From contig NZ_PPHF01000012.1 of NCBI RefSeq assembly GCF_002904335.1, positions 1-44,302 on the forward strand: a DNA stretch of 44,302 nucleotides, in the 5' to 3' direction. A program made the translations under genes and the position numbers. Below are positions 32,129 through 40,561 of the stretch, piece after piece. Origin of the DNA: Amycolatopsis sp. CA-126428. Its GTDB lineage: Bacteria; Actinomycetota; Actinomycetes; Mycobacteriales; Pseudonocardiaceae. Numbering within the stretch: the stretch's first letter is position 1; every line of letters starts with the position of its first letter. Under the pieces are notes generated by a model. That model was not told where the DNA came from, did no database searches, and saw nothing but the letters and a program-made list of their open reading frames with translations.

Positions 32129-32184
32129 TTGAGTTCGCGTGGACTTTGTGTTACAAAGTGCGCAGCAACTTTGCGATTCAAAGT
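32129..32184 (+). promoter_or_regulatory. Promoter with two tandem operators for the ABC exporter operon
   Basis: TTGAGT (32129-32134), a 17-bp spacer and TACAAA (32152-32157) form the promoter. The operator ACTTTGT-GTT-ACAAAGT (32143-32159) covers the -10. A second site, ACTTTG-CGATT-CAAAGT (32168-32184), lies 25 bp further on, between the -10 and the ribosome site. Both have the same 17-bp span. The winged-helix protein at 34506-34817 in the same operon is the likely binder, acting as repressor. Confidence 0.75.
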
Positions 32185-32202
32185 CCAAGAAAGGAGGACG
32201 CC

Positions 32203-33102
32203 ATGACTGGGGGACCGGCGTTCGCACTGCACGGCCTCACGAAGCGGTTCGGGCAGGTCACGGCGGTCGGCGGGGTGACCGTCGAGGTCGCGCGCGGCGA
32301 GGTCGTCGCGCTGCTCGGACCGAACGGCGCGGGCAAGTCGACCACCGTCGACATGCTGCTCGGCCTGACCAAGCCGGACGCGGGGGAGGTCACCGTCGCC
32401 GGTGGCAGCCCGCGCGAAGCCGTCGACCGGGGGCTCGTCGGCGCGATGATGCAGAACGGCGCGCTGCTGCCGGACGCCACGGTCGGCGAGATCGTCGGCC
32501 TGATCGTCTCGACGCACGAGAAGCCGCTGCCCGCCGAAGAGGTGATCGCCCGGGCGGGTCTCGAAAAGCTCGTCAAACGCCGCTGCGGCAAGCTGTCCGG
32601 CGGCGAACGGCAGCGCGTCCGGTTCGCGCTCGCGCTGGCCGGCGATCCGCAGCTGCTCGTGCTCGACGAGCCGACCGCGGCGATGGACGTCGACGGCAGG
32701 CGCGCGTTCTGGGCGGCCATCCGCGAGTTCGCCGCCGGCGGCCGGACCGTGCTGTTCGCGACCCACTACCTCGCCGAGGCCGAGGACTACGCCGACCGGG
32801 TCGTGCTGATGCGCCACGGCGTCGTCGTCGCCGACGGCCCGGTCGCCGAGGTCCGGGCCGCGGTGTCCGGCCGGGTGCTCAAGGCCGCCGTCCCGGGCGC
32901 CACCGAGGCCGAACTGGCGCACCTGCCGGGCGTCACCGGCGTCCAGCTGCGCGGTGGCCGCGCCGAGCTGGCCTGCGCCGACTCCGACGCGGCGATCCGC
33001 GCCCTGCTCGCGGCGCACCCGGCCGCGTCCGACATCGAAATCACCGCGCTCGGCCTCGAAGAGGCCTTCCTGGCGCTGACCGCCGAGGAGGTCGCCGCGT
33101 GA
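32203..33102 (+). CDS. ABC-2 type exporter, ATP-binding protein
   Basis: 299 residues with AAGGAGG before the ATG. Walker A is LLGPNGAGKSTTVDMLLGL, Q-loop GAMMQNGALLPDATVGE, signature LSGGERQRVRFALALAG, Walker B LLVLDEPTAAMDVDGR and the switch histidine FATHYLAEAEDYAD. The C-terminal extension (about 220-299) is that of DrrA-like drug-exporter ATPases. The substrate is unknown. It is the first gene of a five-gene overlapping series through to polymerase IV. Confidence 0.9.
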   Translation: MTGGPAFALHGLTKRFGQVTAVGGVTVEVARGEVVALLGPNGAGKSTTVDMLLGLTKPDAGEVTVAGGSPREAVDRGLVGAMMQNGALLPDATVGEIVGLIVSTHEKPLPAEEVIARAGLEKLVKRRCGKLSGGERQRVRFALALAGDPQLLVLDEPTAAMDVDGRRAFWAAIREFAAGGRTVLFATHYLAEAEDYADRVVLMRHGVVVADGPVAEVRAAVSGRVLKAAVPGATEAELAHLPGVTGVQLRGGRAELACADSDAAIRALLAAHPAASDIEITALGLEEAFLALTAEEVAA

Positions 33103-33830
33103 ACACGACATACCTGAGCCTGGAGATCAAGCGGATCGTCCGGAGCCCGCAGTTCACCATCTTCACCATCGGCATGCCGGTGGCGATGTACCTGCTCTTC
33201 GGCGCGATCTTCGGCGACTACGTCCTGGACAACGGCCTGCATTCGAGCACCCAGACGATGATCGGCATGGCCGCGTACGGCGCGAGCGGCGGTGCGTTGT
33301 TCACCGGCACCCGGGTGGCGCAGGAACGCACGGACGGCTGGCAGCGGCAGCTGCGGCTCACGCCGATGCGCGGCTTCGGCTACCTGGCCGTCAAGGTCGC
33401 CTCGGCGATGGCCGTCGCCCTGCCGGTGCTGGTGGCGATCTTTTTCGTCGGCTTCCTGCGCGGGGAACCGCTCACCATGGCCGAGTGGGGCAGGCAGCTT
33501 GTCTTCCTGTGGGCGGCCACCCTCCCGTTCGCCGTCCTCGGCCTGGCGATCGGCCTGTTCGGCAAGGGTGACACGGTCGGCGCGGTCACCGGTGCCCTGA
33601 TGATGCCGCTCGGCATGCTCGGCGGCCTGTGGATCCCCTTGGAGATCCTGCCTGGCTGGATGGCGACCGTGGCCCACTTCGTGCCCACCTACTGGCTGCG
33701 CCGGGTCGGTCTCGACCCGTTGGTCCACGCGCCGGGAACGTGGGTGGCCGTGCTGGTGCTCGCGGGCTGGCTGGTCGTGCCCGCACTGGTCGTGGTGCGC
33801 CGGTTCCGGCTGGACACGGCCCGGCTGTGA
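33099..33830 (+). CDS. ABC-2 type exporter, permease
   Basis: 243 residues, GTG start overlapping the ATPase stop. About six hydrophobic spans: FTIFTIGMPVAMYLLFGAIF, MIGMAAYGASGGALFTG, MAVALPVLVAIFFVGFL, FLWAATLPFAVLGLAIGLF, GALMMPLGMLGGLWIPL and VAVLVLAGWLVVPALVVV. The WIPLEILPGWM and FVPTYWLRRVGLDPL elements are typical of ABC-2 membrane proteins. It partners the preceding ATPase to export an unknown compound. Confidence 0.88.
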   Translation: MNTTYLSLEIKRIVRSPQFTIFTIGMPVAMYLLFGAIFGDYVLDNGLHSSTQTMIGMAAYGASGGALFTGTRVAQERTDGWQRQLRLTPMRGFGYLAVKVASAMAVALPVLVAIFFVGFLRGEPLTMAEWGRQLVFLWAATLPFAVLGLAIGLFGKGDTVGAVTGALMMPLGMLGGLWIPLEILPGWMATVAHFVPTYWLRRVGLDPLVHAPGTWVAVLVLAGWLVVPALVVVRRFRLDTARL

Positions 33831-33885
33831 ATGCGTGTTAGCTTCCGTGCAGTCGAGGGGTCTGCACGGACGGAGGGCGAACCAG

Positions 33886-34509
33886 GTGGATGACGAGCCG
33901 ATGTCGGCCGAGGAATCGCTGAACCTGATCGCCCAGCAGAACCGGCGGACGCGCCGGGAACTGGGCGGGGGCCCGGCGCGGATGCTCGTCGCCTGGGCCT
34001 TCGCCTGGATCGTCGGGTGGGGCTTCACCTACGTCACGACGCTGCCCGGGGTCGCGGTGCCCCCGTGGGTCGCCGGCGGCGTCGTCGTCCCGCTGCTGTT
34101 CCTCGGCGCCGTCGGCTACTCGACCTTCACCAGCATCCGCACCGGCCGCGGGATCCGGGGGCCGTCCCGCACGGTCGGGGCGATGTACGGCTACGGCTGG
34201 GCGCTCGGCTCGATCGGGCTGATGGTCGTCGACATCCGGATCACGAGCTTCCAGGCGCTGTCCACGGACCAGGTGTCGCTGCTGTGGACCGGCACGTGGC
34301 TGCTGCTGACCGGCGTGATGTACCTGGCGGGCGGCATGGTGTGGCAGGACAAGCTGATGTACGGCCTCGGCGCGTGGATGATCGTGTCGGCCGCGCTGAG
34401 CGTGCTGGTCGGGTACCCGGCGAACTTCCTCGTGCTGACCGTCTGCGGGGGCGGCGGGTTCCTGCTCGGCGCGATCGTCTACTTCATCCGCGAGAAGACC
34501 GGCCGATGA
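33886..34509 (+). CDS. Six-span membrane protein of the exporter operon
   Basis: 207 residues from the GTG at 33886, with GGAGG nine bases before; an ATG at 33901 is an alternative. After a polar, Arg-rich N-terminus (SAEESLNLIAQQNRRTRREL) come six hydrophobic segments, for example MLVAWAFAWIVGWGFTYV, VAGGVVVPLLFLGAVGY, LLWTGTWLLLTGVMYLAGG and FLVLTVCGGGGFLLGAIVYF. I do not recognise a named family. Its stop overlaps the winged-helix regulator's start, so it may act as its membrane partner or signal source. That function is inference only. Confidence 0.75.
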   Translation: MDDEPMSAEESLNLIAQQNRRTRRELGGGPARMLVAWAFAWIVGWGFTYVTTLPGVAVPPWVAGGVVVPLLFLGAVGYSTFTSIRTGRGIRGPSRTVGAMYGYGWALGSIGLMVVDIRITSFQALSTDQVSLLWTGTWLLLTGVMYLAGGMVWQDKLMYGLGAWMIVSAALSVLVGYPANFLVLTVCGGGGFLLGAIVYFIREKTGR

Positions 34510-34817
34510 GCGAACTGCCGCAGCTCGACCCGGTCATCCACGCCCAGGCGCGGCTGCGGGTCACGGTCGCGCTGGCCGGGCTGCGCTCGGGCGACCAGAT
34601 CACCTTCCCGCGGCTGCAGCAGCTCCTGGACATGACGGCGGGCAACCTCTCGACGCACCTGCGCAAGCTCGAGGACGCCGAGTACGTCGAGATCACCAAG
34701 GCCTACGAGCACCGCACGCCGGTCACCCTGGTCCGGCTGACCGCGGCCGGCCGGGCGGCGTTCGAGAGCTACACCAAGGCGCTGCACCAGCTGCTGGACG
34801 CCACCGGCGGGGACTGA
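34506..34817 (+). CDS. Winged-helix transcriptional regulator (HTH_34/ArsR-like)
   Basis: 103 residues, ATG overlapping the previous stop. QLDPVIHAQARLRVTVALAG, LRSGDQITFPRLQQLLDMTA and GNLSTHLRKLEDAEYVEITK form the winged helix; TPVTLVRLTAAGRAAFESY is the wing and final helix. This is the short MarR/ArsR-like 'winged helix DNA-binding' group often coded with ABC-2 exporters. No metal-binding cysteines are present. It probably represses its own operon through the ACTTTG-N5-CAAAGT sites at 32143-32184. Confidence 0.85.
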   Translation: MSELPQLDPVIHAQARLRVTVALAGLRSGDQITFPRLQQLLDMTAGNLSTHLRKLEDAEYVEITKAYEHRTPVTLVRLTAAGRAAFESYTKALHQLLDATGGD

Positions 34818-34818
34818 C

Positions 34819-36126
34819 GTGGGCCGCTGGGTGATCCACCTCGACCTGGACGCCTTCTACGCGTCGGCCGAGCAGCTCACCCGCCCGACGCTGGCCGGGC
34901 GCCCGGTGCTCGTCGGCGGCCTCGGCCCGCGCGGGGTCGTCGCCGGCGCCAGCTACGAATCGCGGGCGTTCGGCATCAAGTCGGCGATGCCGATGGCCCA
35001 GGCGCGGCGGCTGCTGCCGGCGAACGGCGTGATCGTGCCGCCGCGGTTCCGCGTCTACGAGCGGCTCAGCCAGGAGGTCTTCGCCGTCGTCACCGAGGTG
35101 GCGCCGGTGCTGGAGAAGATCTCCCTCGACGAAGCCTTCGCCGAACCGCCGTCGCTGCTCGGTGCGTCCTTCGACGCGGTGACGGAGTTCTGCGCGCGGC
35201 TGCGGGCCCGGATCCGGGCGGAAACCGGCCTGGTGGCGTCGATCGGCGCGGGCAACGGCAAGCAGATCGCGAAGATCGCCTCCGACGAGGCCAAGCCGGA
35301 CGGGCTGCTGGTGGTGCCGCAGGGCACCGAGCGGGAGTTCCTCGCCCCGCTGCCGGTGCGCGCGCTGTGGGGCATCGGCCCGGTCGCCGAGGGCAAGCTG
35401 CGGTTCATCGGCGTCCAGACGCTCGGCCAGCTGGCGGCACTGTCCGAACAGGACGCCGTGGCCACGCTCGGCGGCGTGGTCGGCCGCGACCTGCGGCGGC
35501 TCGCGACCGGCGCCGACGACCGCCCGGTGGCCGGCCGCGCCGAGACCAAGCAGGTCAGCGCCGAGACGACGTTCGACACCGACATCAAGGACCTCGCCTC
35601 CCTGAGAGTGGAGGTCCGCCGGATCGCCGTGGGCGCGCACCAGCGGCTGCTCAAGGCCGGCCGGGTGGCCCGGACGGTGGTGATCAAGCTGCGCCACACG
35701 GACATGCACACGGTCACCCGTTCGGAGACGATCTCCGCGCCCACGGACGACCTGGCCGAGCTGGCGGCGACGGCGGAGCGGCTCCTGATCGACCCGGCGG
35801 AGTTCGGCGGCATCCGGCTGGCGGGCGTGGCCTACAGCGGACTGTCGGTGCCCCACCAGGACGCGTTGTTCACCCTGGCCGCGCCCTCGGCGCCGTCGAC
35901 GGTGGTGTCCACCGCCCCGGCGCCGGCCGCCGCACCGCCGTCGGAGTGGCGCCAGGGCGACGACGTGGTCCACGAGGAGTTCGGCACGGGCTGGGTCCAG
36001 GGCGCGGGCCACGGCCGGGTGACGGTCCGCTTCGAGCACCGGTCGTCGGGACCCGGCATCGCGCGAACGTTCCCCCAGTCGGACCCGGCCCTGACCCGCG
36101 GCGACCCCGGCGACTGCCTACGCTGA
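34819..36126 (+). CDS. dinB: DNA polymerase IV (Y-family)
   Basis: 435 residues; the GTG lies one base after the stop of the regulator gene. The catalytic palm has HLDLDAFYASAEQL (first acidic motif) and KISLDEAF (second), with VVAGASYESRAFGIKSAMPM as finger region, the helix-hairpin-helix-like RALWGIGPVAEGKLRFIGVQ, and the little-finger domain to about residue 345. A C-terminal extension after an Ala/Pro linker (EWRQGDDVVHEEFGTGWVQG onwards) is a small SH3/Tudor-like domain as found at the end of UvrD/PcrA helicases. It does error-prone translesion synthesis. No SOS box is seen before it; it appears to be read with the exporter operon. Confidence 0.93.
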   Translation: MGRWVIHLDLDAFYASAEQLTRPTLAGRPVLVGGLGPRGVVAGASYESRAFGIKSAMPMAQARRLLPANGVIVPPRFRVYERLSQEVFAVVTEVAPVLEKISLDEAFAEPPSLLGASFDAVTEFCARLRARIRAETGLVASIGAGNGKQIAKIASDEAKPDGLLVVPQGTEREFLAPLPVRALWGIGPVAEGKLRFIGVQTLGQLAALSEQDAVATLGGVVGRDLRRLATGADDRPVAGRAETKQVSAETTFDTDIKDLASLRVEVRRIAVGAHQRLLKAGRVARTVVIKLRHTDMHTVTRSETISAPTDDLAELAATAERLLIDPAEFGGIRLAGVAYSGLSVPHQDALFTLAAPSAPSTVVSTAPAPAAAPPSEWRQGDDVVHEEFGTGWVQGAGHGRVTVRFEHRSSGPGIARTFPQSDPALTRGDPGDCLR

Positions 36127-36128
36127 CC

Positions 36129-36176
36129 GGTCGTGAGTGGTAAGGCGGGTTCTAACCCGCCTTACCACTCACGACC
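36129..36176. repeat. Interspersed palindromic repeat, copy B
   Basis: A perfect 48-bp palindrome: 23 bp from GGTCGTGAGTGGTAAGG onwards, a CT centre and the exact inverse. It starts just after the dinB stop, and its far end supplies the TGA stop (36169-36171) of the converging GH105 gene. It differs from copies A and C by only a few bases. Confidence 0.88.
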
Positions 36177-37251
36177 CCGCCGAGCAGCCTTGGAGCTTGG
36201 CGAGTTCCTGGCCCGCCAGCAGGAACGCGCCCACGCCGTACGCCGCGGTGTCCGTGGCCTTCGCCGTCGCCGGGCGGTCGCCGACCGGCTGGACGTATCC
36301 CACCTTGCCGTCGGACTGCAGGGACTTCGTCGACAGCGCCGTCCACGCCTTGTCGACCACTGGGCGGAAGCGGGCCGCGTCGAGAACGCCCGCGGTGATG
36401 CCCCAGCCGAGGCCGAAGGTGAAGAACGCCGTGCCGCTGGACTCCGGGCCGCCGTGGTCCCACGGGTTCAGCAGGTCCGAGTTCCAGAAGCCGTCACGGC
36501 GCTGGACCAAAGCCAGCGTGGCCGCCATCTTCTTGTACACGCGCAGGTACTCCGGCCGCCGCGGGTCGTCGGCCGGCAGCACCTGGAGCACCTTCGTCAA
36601 CGCCGCCAGGGCCCAGCCGTTGCCGCGCGACCAGAACACGCCCGACCCCTTGAACCGCGCGTCGCGGTACCACAGGCCGGTGAACTCGTTGAACAGCTTG
36701 TGTTCCGAGGAACGGAACAGCTGATCCATGGCGTCCAGATAGGACGGATCGTGGTCGATCAGGCTCATCCGGGCGAACGACGGCATCGCCATGTTCAGCG
36801 CGTCGACGTAGTTCCAGTAATCGCGGTGACCGGCCTGCACGGACGCCACCTCGGCCTTGATCCGGGTGCGGATCGAGTCGAGCGGGATCTCCGGGTGGAA
36901 GTAGGTGTAGAGGTCCAGGTACGCCTCGCCGGCGGCCTGGTTGTCCGGGAAGAACGGCCGGTTCGGGTCCTCCGGCAGCAGGTACTTGTTGGCCTGCGCC
37001 CAGGGGTAGGTCTTGTGGTTGGACTGGCCGGTGGTCCGGACCAGGGCCAGGTTGCCGACGTGGAACGTCGCGTTCTGCCAGTCCGGCGCGTCGAGGTTCG
37101 TCCCGTTGGCGACCCAGTAGTTGCCCGCGGACACCATTTCGTCCGAAACGGCGCAGGAAGCGGCCGAAGCCACCGCCGGTGATGACAGCAACGCACCCGC
37201 CAACGCCGTGGCCGCGAGCACGCCGAAGCCGCGAATTCCCGGGAAACGCAT
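36169..37251 (-). CDS. Secreted GH105-like unsaturated glucuronyl/galacturonyl hydrolase
   Basis: 360 residues with AGGAGG eight bases before the ATG. The signal peptide is MRFPGIRGFGVLAATALAGA, cleaved near ASA. The catalytic core has WYRDARFKGSGVFWSRGNGW, ALAALTKVLQVLPADDPRRP and ESSGTAFFTFGLGWGITAGV. These are marks of the six-hairpin GH105/GH88 family, which removes the unsaturated uronic acid left by pectin or rhamnogalacturonan lyases. It lies beside a sugar ABC transporter and a GntR regulator. Its last codons run into repeat copy B, which provides the stop. Confidence 0.85.
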   Translation of the reverse strand: MRFPGIRGFGVLAATALAGALLSSPAVASAASCAVSDEMVSAGNYWVANGTNLDAPDWQNATFHVGNLALVRTTGQSNHKTYPWAQANKYLLPEDPNRPFFPDNQAAGEAYLDLYTYFHPEIPLDSIRTRIKAEVASVQAGHRDYWNYVDALNMAMPSFARMSLIDHDPSYLDAMDQLFRSSEHKLFNEFTGLWYRDARFKGSGVFWSRGNGWALAALTKVLQVLPADDPRRPEYLRVYKKMAATLALVQRRDGFWNSDLLNPWDHGGPESSGTAFFTFGLGWGITAGVLDAARFRPVVDKAWTALSTKSLQSDGKVGYVQPVGDRPATAKATDTAAYGVGAFLLAGQELAKLQGCSAGS

Positions 37252-37293
37252 GAAAGCGTCCTCCTCAGCTCATGGCGGCGGTCATCCGCAGCG

Positions 37294-37322
37294 AGTGAAG
37301 CGCGTCCCGGTAACCGTGTCAA
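37294..37322 (-). promoter_or_regulatory. Promoter of the GH105 gene
   Basis: On the minus strand TTGACA (37322-37317), a 17-bp spacer and TTCACT (37299-37294) lie in the 79-bp gap between the GntR stop and the GH105 start. The -35 is a consensus match, the -10 is weak. This would give the hydrolase its own start in addition to read-through from the transporter operon. Confidence 0.5.
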
Positions 37323-37330
37323 GGTACCGA

Positions 37331-37978
37331 TCAGCGGTACGCCGCAACGGTTTCCAGCAAACGGCGGCACGCGGATTCGGCGCCGTCGGCGTTCTTCGCC
37401 AGCACCAGCGTCAGCACCCGGGAATGCGCCACGAGCTCCATCGGCTCGCCGTGCGCCTTCAGCGCGGCGACCACGGGCACCTGCAGCTGCGCGATCAGTG
37501 TGTTCCCCGACGCCCGGAGCAGCGCCGCGTGGAACCGCGAATCGGCGTCCCGGAACGCTTCGCCGTCGCCTCGCTCGACCGCGTCGGCCATCTGCGCGTA
37601 GGCCGAGGCCATCGCCGAAAGCTCGTCGGGACGCCGGTGCCGCGCCGCGATCCGCGCCGCCTGCGGCTCGATGGCCAGCCGCAGTTCCAGCAGCTCGCGC
37701 AGGTGCTCGCGGCCGCCGGGACCGCCGACGCGCCAGGCGATGACGTCCGGGTCGATCGCGTCCCACGCCTCGGGTGGCAGCGTCCAGGTCCCGACCCGCG
37801 GCCGCGCGGTGACCATGCCCTTGGATTCGAGCACGCGCAACGCTTCGCGCACCACCGTGCGGGACGCGGAGAACCGGCGGCCGAGCTCCTCGGGGACGAG
37901 CGGCTGCCCGTCCCCGAGGACGCCTTCGACGATCAGCCGGCCCAGTTCGTCGACGATGCGTGCATGGAGGTTCCGCAC
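37331..37978 (-). CDS. GntR/FadR-family transcriptional regulator
   Basis: 215 residues from the GTG at 37978, two bases after the permease stop. The winged helix has RNLHARIVDELGRLIVEGVL, LVPEELGRRFSASRTVVREA and LRVLESKGMVTARPRVGTWT. An FCD ligand domain follows (LRELLELRLAIEPQAARIAA, DADSRFHAALLRASGNTLIA, with the usual metal-site His). Such regulators control sugar-acid or sugar use. It is the last gene of the sugar transporter operon and presumably its repressor; an operator was not identified with confidence. Confidence 0.88.
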   Translation of the reverse strand: MRNLHARIVDELGRLIVEGVLGDGQPLVPEELGRRFSASRTVVREALRVLESKGMVTARPRVGTWTLPPEAWDAIDPDVIAWRVGGPGGREHLRELLELRLAIEPQAARIAARHRRPDELSAMASAYAQMADAVERGDGEAFRDADSRFHAALLRASGNTLIAQLQVPVVAALKAHGEPMELVAHSRVLTLVLAKNADGAESACRRLLETVAAYR

Positions 37979-37980
37979 CG

Positions 37981-39006
37981 CTACTCGGGCAGGCCGACGC
38001 GCCGCTCCCCGCTGCGCAGCTGCTGCAGCACGACCGCGATCACCAGCAGGGCACCGTGGGCGACGTTCTGCCAGAACGGGTTGATGCCCAGCCCGGACAT
38101 GCCGTTGTCGAGCACGCCCAGGATGACCACCGCGAGCACGGTCGAAATGATCGACCCGCGCCCGCCCTTGAGCATCGTGCCGCCGAGCGCGGCGCCGGTG
38201 ACGGCCTGCAGCTCCAGGCCTTCCGACCCGGACGTCGGCTGGCCGGACCCGGTGCGGGCGGTGATCAGCACGCCCGCGATCGCCGCGACCACGCCGACGA
38301 GGGCGTACACGCCGATGATGTACCGGTTGATGTTGATGCCGGCCAGCCTGGCGGCGGTGTCGTTGCCGCCGATGGCGTAGACGTTGCGGCCGATGTCGGT
38401 GTACTTGAGCAGGAAGTGCAGCAGCGCCGCGACGATCAGGAACACCCACACCAGCGACGGCAGGCCCGCGATCGCCCCCTTGGCCAGGAAGATGAACAGG
38501 TCGTCGCCGCCGGTGTAGCCCTGTGCCTTGCCGTTCGAGATGACCTGCGCGATGCCCTTGTAGGTGGCGAGCATGGCCAGCGTCGCGACCACCGGGTTGA
38601 CCCGGCCGAAGATGATGATCATGCCGTTGACCAGGCCGCACAGGATGCCGACGCCGACCGCGGCGAGGATGCCGACCTCGGCGTTGCCGGTCGAGGTGAA
38701 CACCATCGCCGAGATGACCGAGGCGAGCCCGGCCATCGAGCCGACCGAGATGTCCAGCGCGCCCAGGATGATCACCAGGGTCTGCACCAGCGCGAGCAGC
38801 CCCATGATGGTGATCGCGCTGCCGATCAGCAGCAGGTTGTTGGTGCGGAAGAAGTTCTCGTTCAGCACGCTCAGCAGGATCACCAGCGCGATCAGCGTGA
38901 TGATCAGGCTCGAGTTCTGCACGCCGATGCCGGTCAGGACCCGGCGTGCGGTGCTCGGCTGCGGCGGTGCTGCAGGGGCCGACGTTTCCTTGGTGGGGGT
39001 GCTCAT
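37981..39006 (-). CDS. Sugar ABC transporter permease (RbsC-like)
   Basis: 341 residues; ATG overlaps the ATPase stop (ATGA). The hydrophobic N-terminal span is SLIITLIALVILLSVLNENF. VQTLVIILGALDISVGSMAG, NGMIIIFGRVNPVVATLAML and GRNVYAIGGNDTAARLAGIN are typical of RbsC/AraH/XylH permeases. About eight to ten membrane spans are visible. Paired with the double ATPase it would take up a pentose, hexose or a small oligosaccharide. Confidence 0.92.
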   Translation of the reverse strand: MSTPTKETSAPAAPPQPSTARRVLTGIGVQNSSLIITLIALVILLSVLNENFFRTNNLLLIGSAITIMGLLALVQTLVIILGALDISVGSMAGLASVISAMVFTSTGNAEVGILAAVGVGILCGLVNGMIIIFGRVNPVVATLAMLATYKGIAQVISNGKAQGYTGGDDLFIFLAKGAIAGLPSLVWVFLIVAALLHFLLKYTDIGRNVYAIGGNDTAARLAGININRYIIGVYALVGVVAAIAGVLITARTGSGQPTSGSEGLELQAVTGAALGGTMLKGGRGSIISTVLAVVILGVLDNGMSGLGINPFWQNVAHGALLVIAVVLQQLRSGERRVGLPE

Positions 39007-40541
39007 GCGCCGATCTCCTGGGCTTCGTCCACGGCTGGTTCGGTTTCGGGGATGGCGAGGGTCAGCACGGCTTCCTCGGTCGCGTCTTCACGGCTGATCT
39101 CGCCCGCGAGCCGCCCGGCCCGCATGACGAGGATGCGGTCGGCCAGCGTCAGCACCTCCGGCAGGTCGGAGGAGATGACCAGCAGCGCGATGCCTTCGGC
39201 GGCGAGGCCGTCGATGATCCGGTAGATCTCGGCCTTCGCGCCGACGTCGACCCCGCGCGTCGGCTCGTCGAGGATCAGCAGCTTCGGCCGCCGCGCGAGC
39301 CACCGCGCGAGGACGGCCTTCTGCTGGTTGCCGCCGGAAAGCTTGCGGACTTCCTGCTCCATCGACGGCGTCCGCACGCGAAGCTCGCGTACGTACTCCT
39401 CGACGAGCGCGCGTTCCTTCGCCCGCTTCACGACCCGGAAGCGGCGAAGCCGGTCCAGGACGGCGATGGAGACGTTGTCGCGTACGGACCGCTGCATGAG
39501 CAACGCGTCCGTCTTGCGCTCTTCGGGCGCGAACCCGATGCCCGCTTTGACGGCGTCACCCGGGTTGTGCGCGCGCAGCCGCTTGCCGGCGAGCTCCACG
39601 GTCCCGGACCGGATCGGCAGGTCGCCGACGATCGCGCGGGCCAGCTCGGAGCGTCCCGCGCCGACCAGCCCGGCCAGGCAGACGACCTCGCCCGCGCGGA
39701 CCTGCAACGAGATGCCGGTGACGTCGTCGGTCGTGACGTCGGCCAGTTTCAGGACCACGTCGCCGGTGTCCTGGGTGACGCGGCGTTCCAGCGCCGACAG
39801 GTCGCGGCCGATCATCATCCGGACCAGGCCGGCCTCGTCGGTCTCCGCGGCCTGCTGGACGCCGACCAGTTTCCCGTCGCGCAGCACCGCGACGCGGTCG
39901 GCGAGCTGGAAGATCTCCTTCATCCGGTGCGAGACGTAGACGACCGCGACGCCGCTGTCGCGCAGCCGGCCGATCAGCCGGAACAGCGCCTCGACTTCGT
40001 GTTCCGACAGCGACGACGTCGGCTCGTCGAACGCGATCACCTTCGGCGGGGTGGCCGCGGTGAGGACCCGGAGGATCTCGACGATCTGCCGCTGCGCGGC
40101 CGACAGCGCGACCCCGAGCGTCGCCGGGTCGAGCACGCCTTCGAAGCCGTACTCGGCGAGCGCGTCCTGGGTGGCCTTGGTGAGCGTGCGGCGGCTGAAC
40201 ACCCGGGCCTTCGCGGGCAGCTCGCCGACGAAGACGTTCTCCGCCACGGAAACGTGCGGGATGATCTCGGGTTCCTGGTAGATCACGCGCACCCCGGCGG
40301 CCATCGCCGCGCGCGGGGTGTCGAACGTGACCTCGGTGCCGTCCAGGAGCAGCCGGCCCTCGTCCGGGCCCTGGTCACCGGACAGCACGCGCAGGAGCGT
40401 CGACTTGCCGGCGCCGTTCTCGCCCATCAGGGCCAGGACTTCGCCGGAGCGGAACTCCAGCGAGACGTCGTCGAGGGCGGTGACACCGGAGAAGCGCTTG
40501 CCGATGCCCTCGACGGCGAGTGCGGGAGAAGAGCTGGACAT
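39003..40541 (-). CDS. Sugar ABC transporter ATPase with two nucleotide-binding domains (RbsA-like)
   Basis: 512 residues, GAAGG before the ATG. The first domain has GENGAGKSTLLRVLSGD, signature LSAAQRQIVEI and Walker B VIAFDEPTSSLS. The second has GLVGAGRSELARAI (the altered Walker A usual for this family), LSGGNQQKAVLARWL and LLILDEPTRGVDVGAK. Length and order match RbsA/AraG/MglA. It overlaps the permease gene and is separated from the binding-protein gene by repeat copy C. Confidence 0.94.
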   Translation of the reverse strand: MSSSSPALAVEGIGKRFSGVTALDDVSLEFRSGEVLALMGENGAGKSTLLRVLSGDQGPDEGRLLLDGTEVTFDTPRAAMAAGVRVIYQEPEIIPHVSVAENVFVGELPAKARVFSRRTLTKATQDALAEYGFEGVLDPATLGVALSAAQRQIVEILRVLTAATPPKVIAFDEPTSSLSEHEVEALFRLIGRLRDSGVAVVYVSHRMKEIFQLADRVAVLRDGKLVGVQQAAETDEAGLVRMMIGRDLSALERRVTQDTGDVVLKLADVTTDDVTGISLQVRAGEVVCLAGLVGAGRSELARAIVGDLPIRSGTVELAGKRLRAHNPGDAVKAGIGFAPEERKTDALLMQRSVRDNVSIAVLDRLRRFRVVKRAKERALVEEYVRELRVRTPSMEQEVRKLSGGNQQKAVLARWLARRPKLLILDEPTRGVDVGAKAEIYRIIDGLAAEGIALLVISSDLPEVLTLADRILVMRAGRLAGEISREDATEEAVLTLAIPETEPAVDEAQEIGA

Positions 40542-40561
40542 GGTCGCCTTCCGTACGGCGG

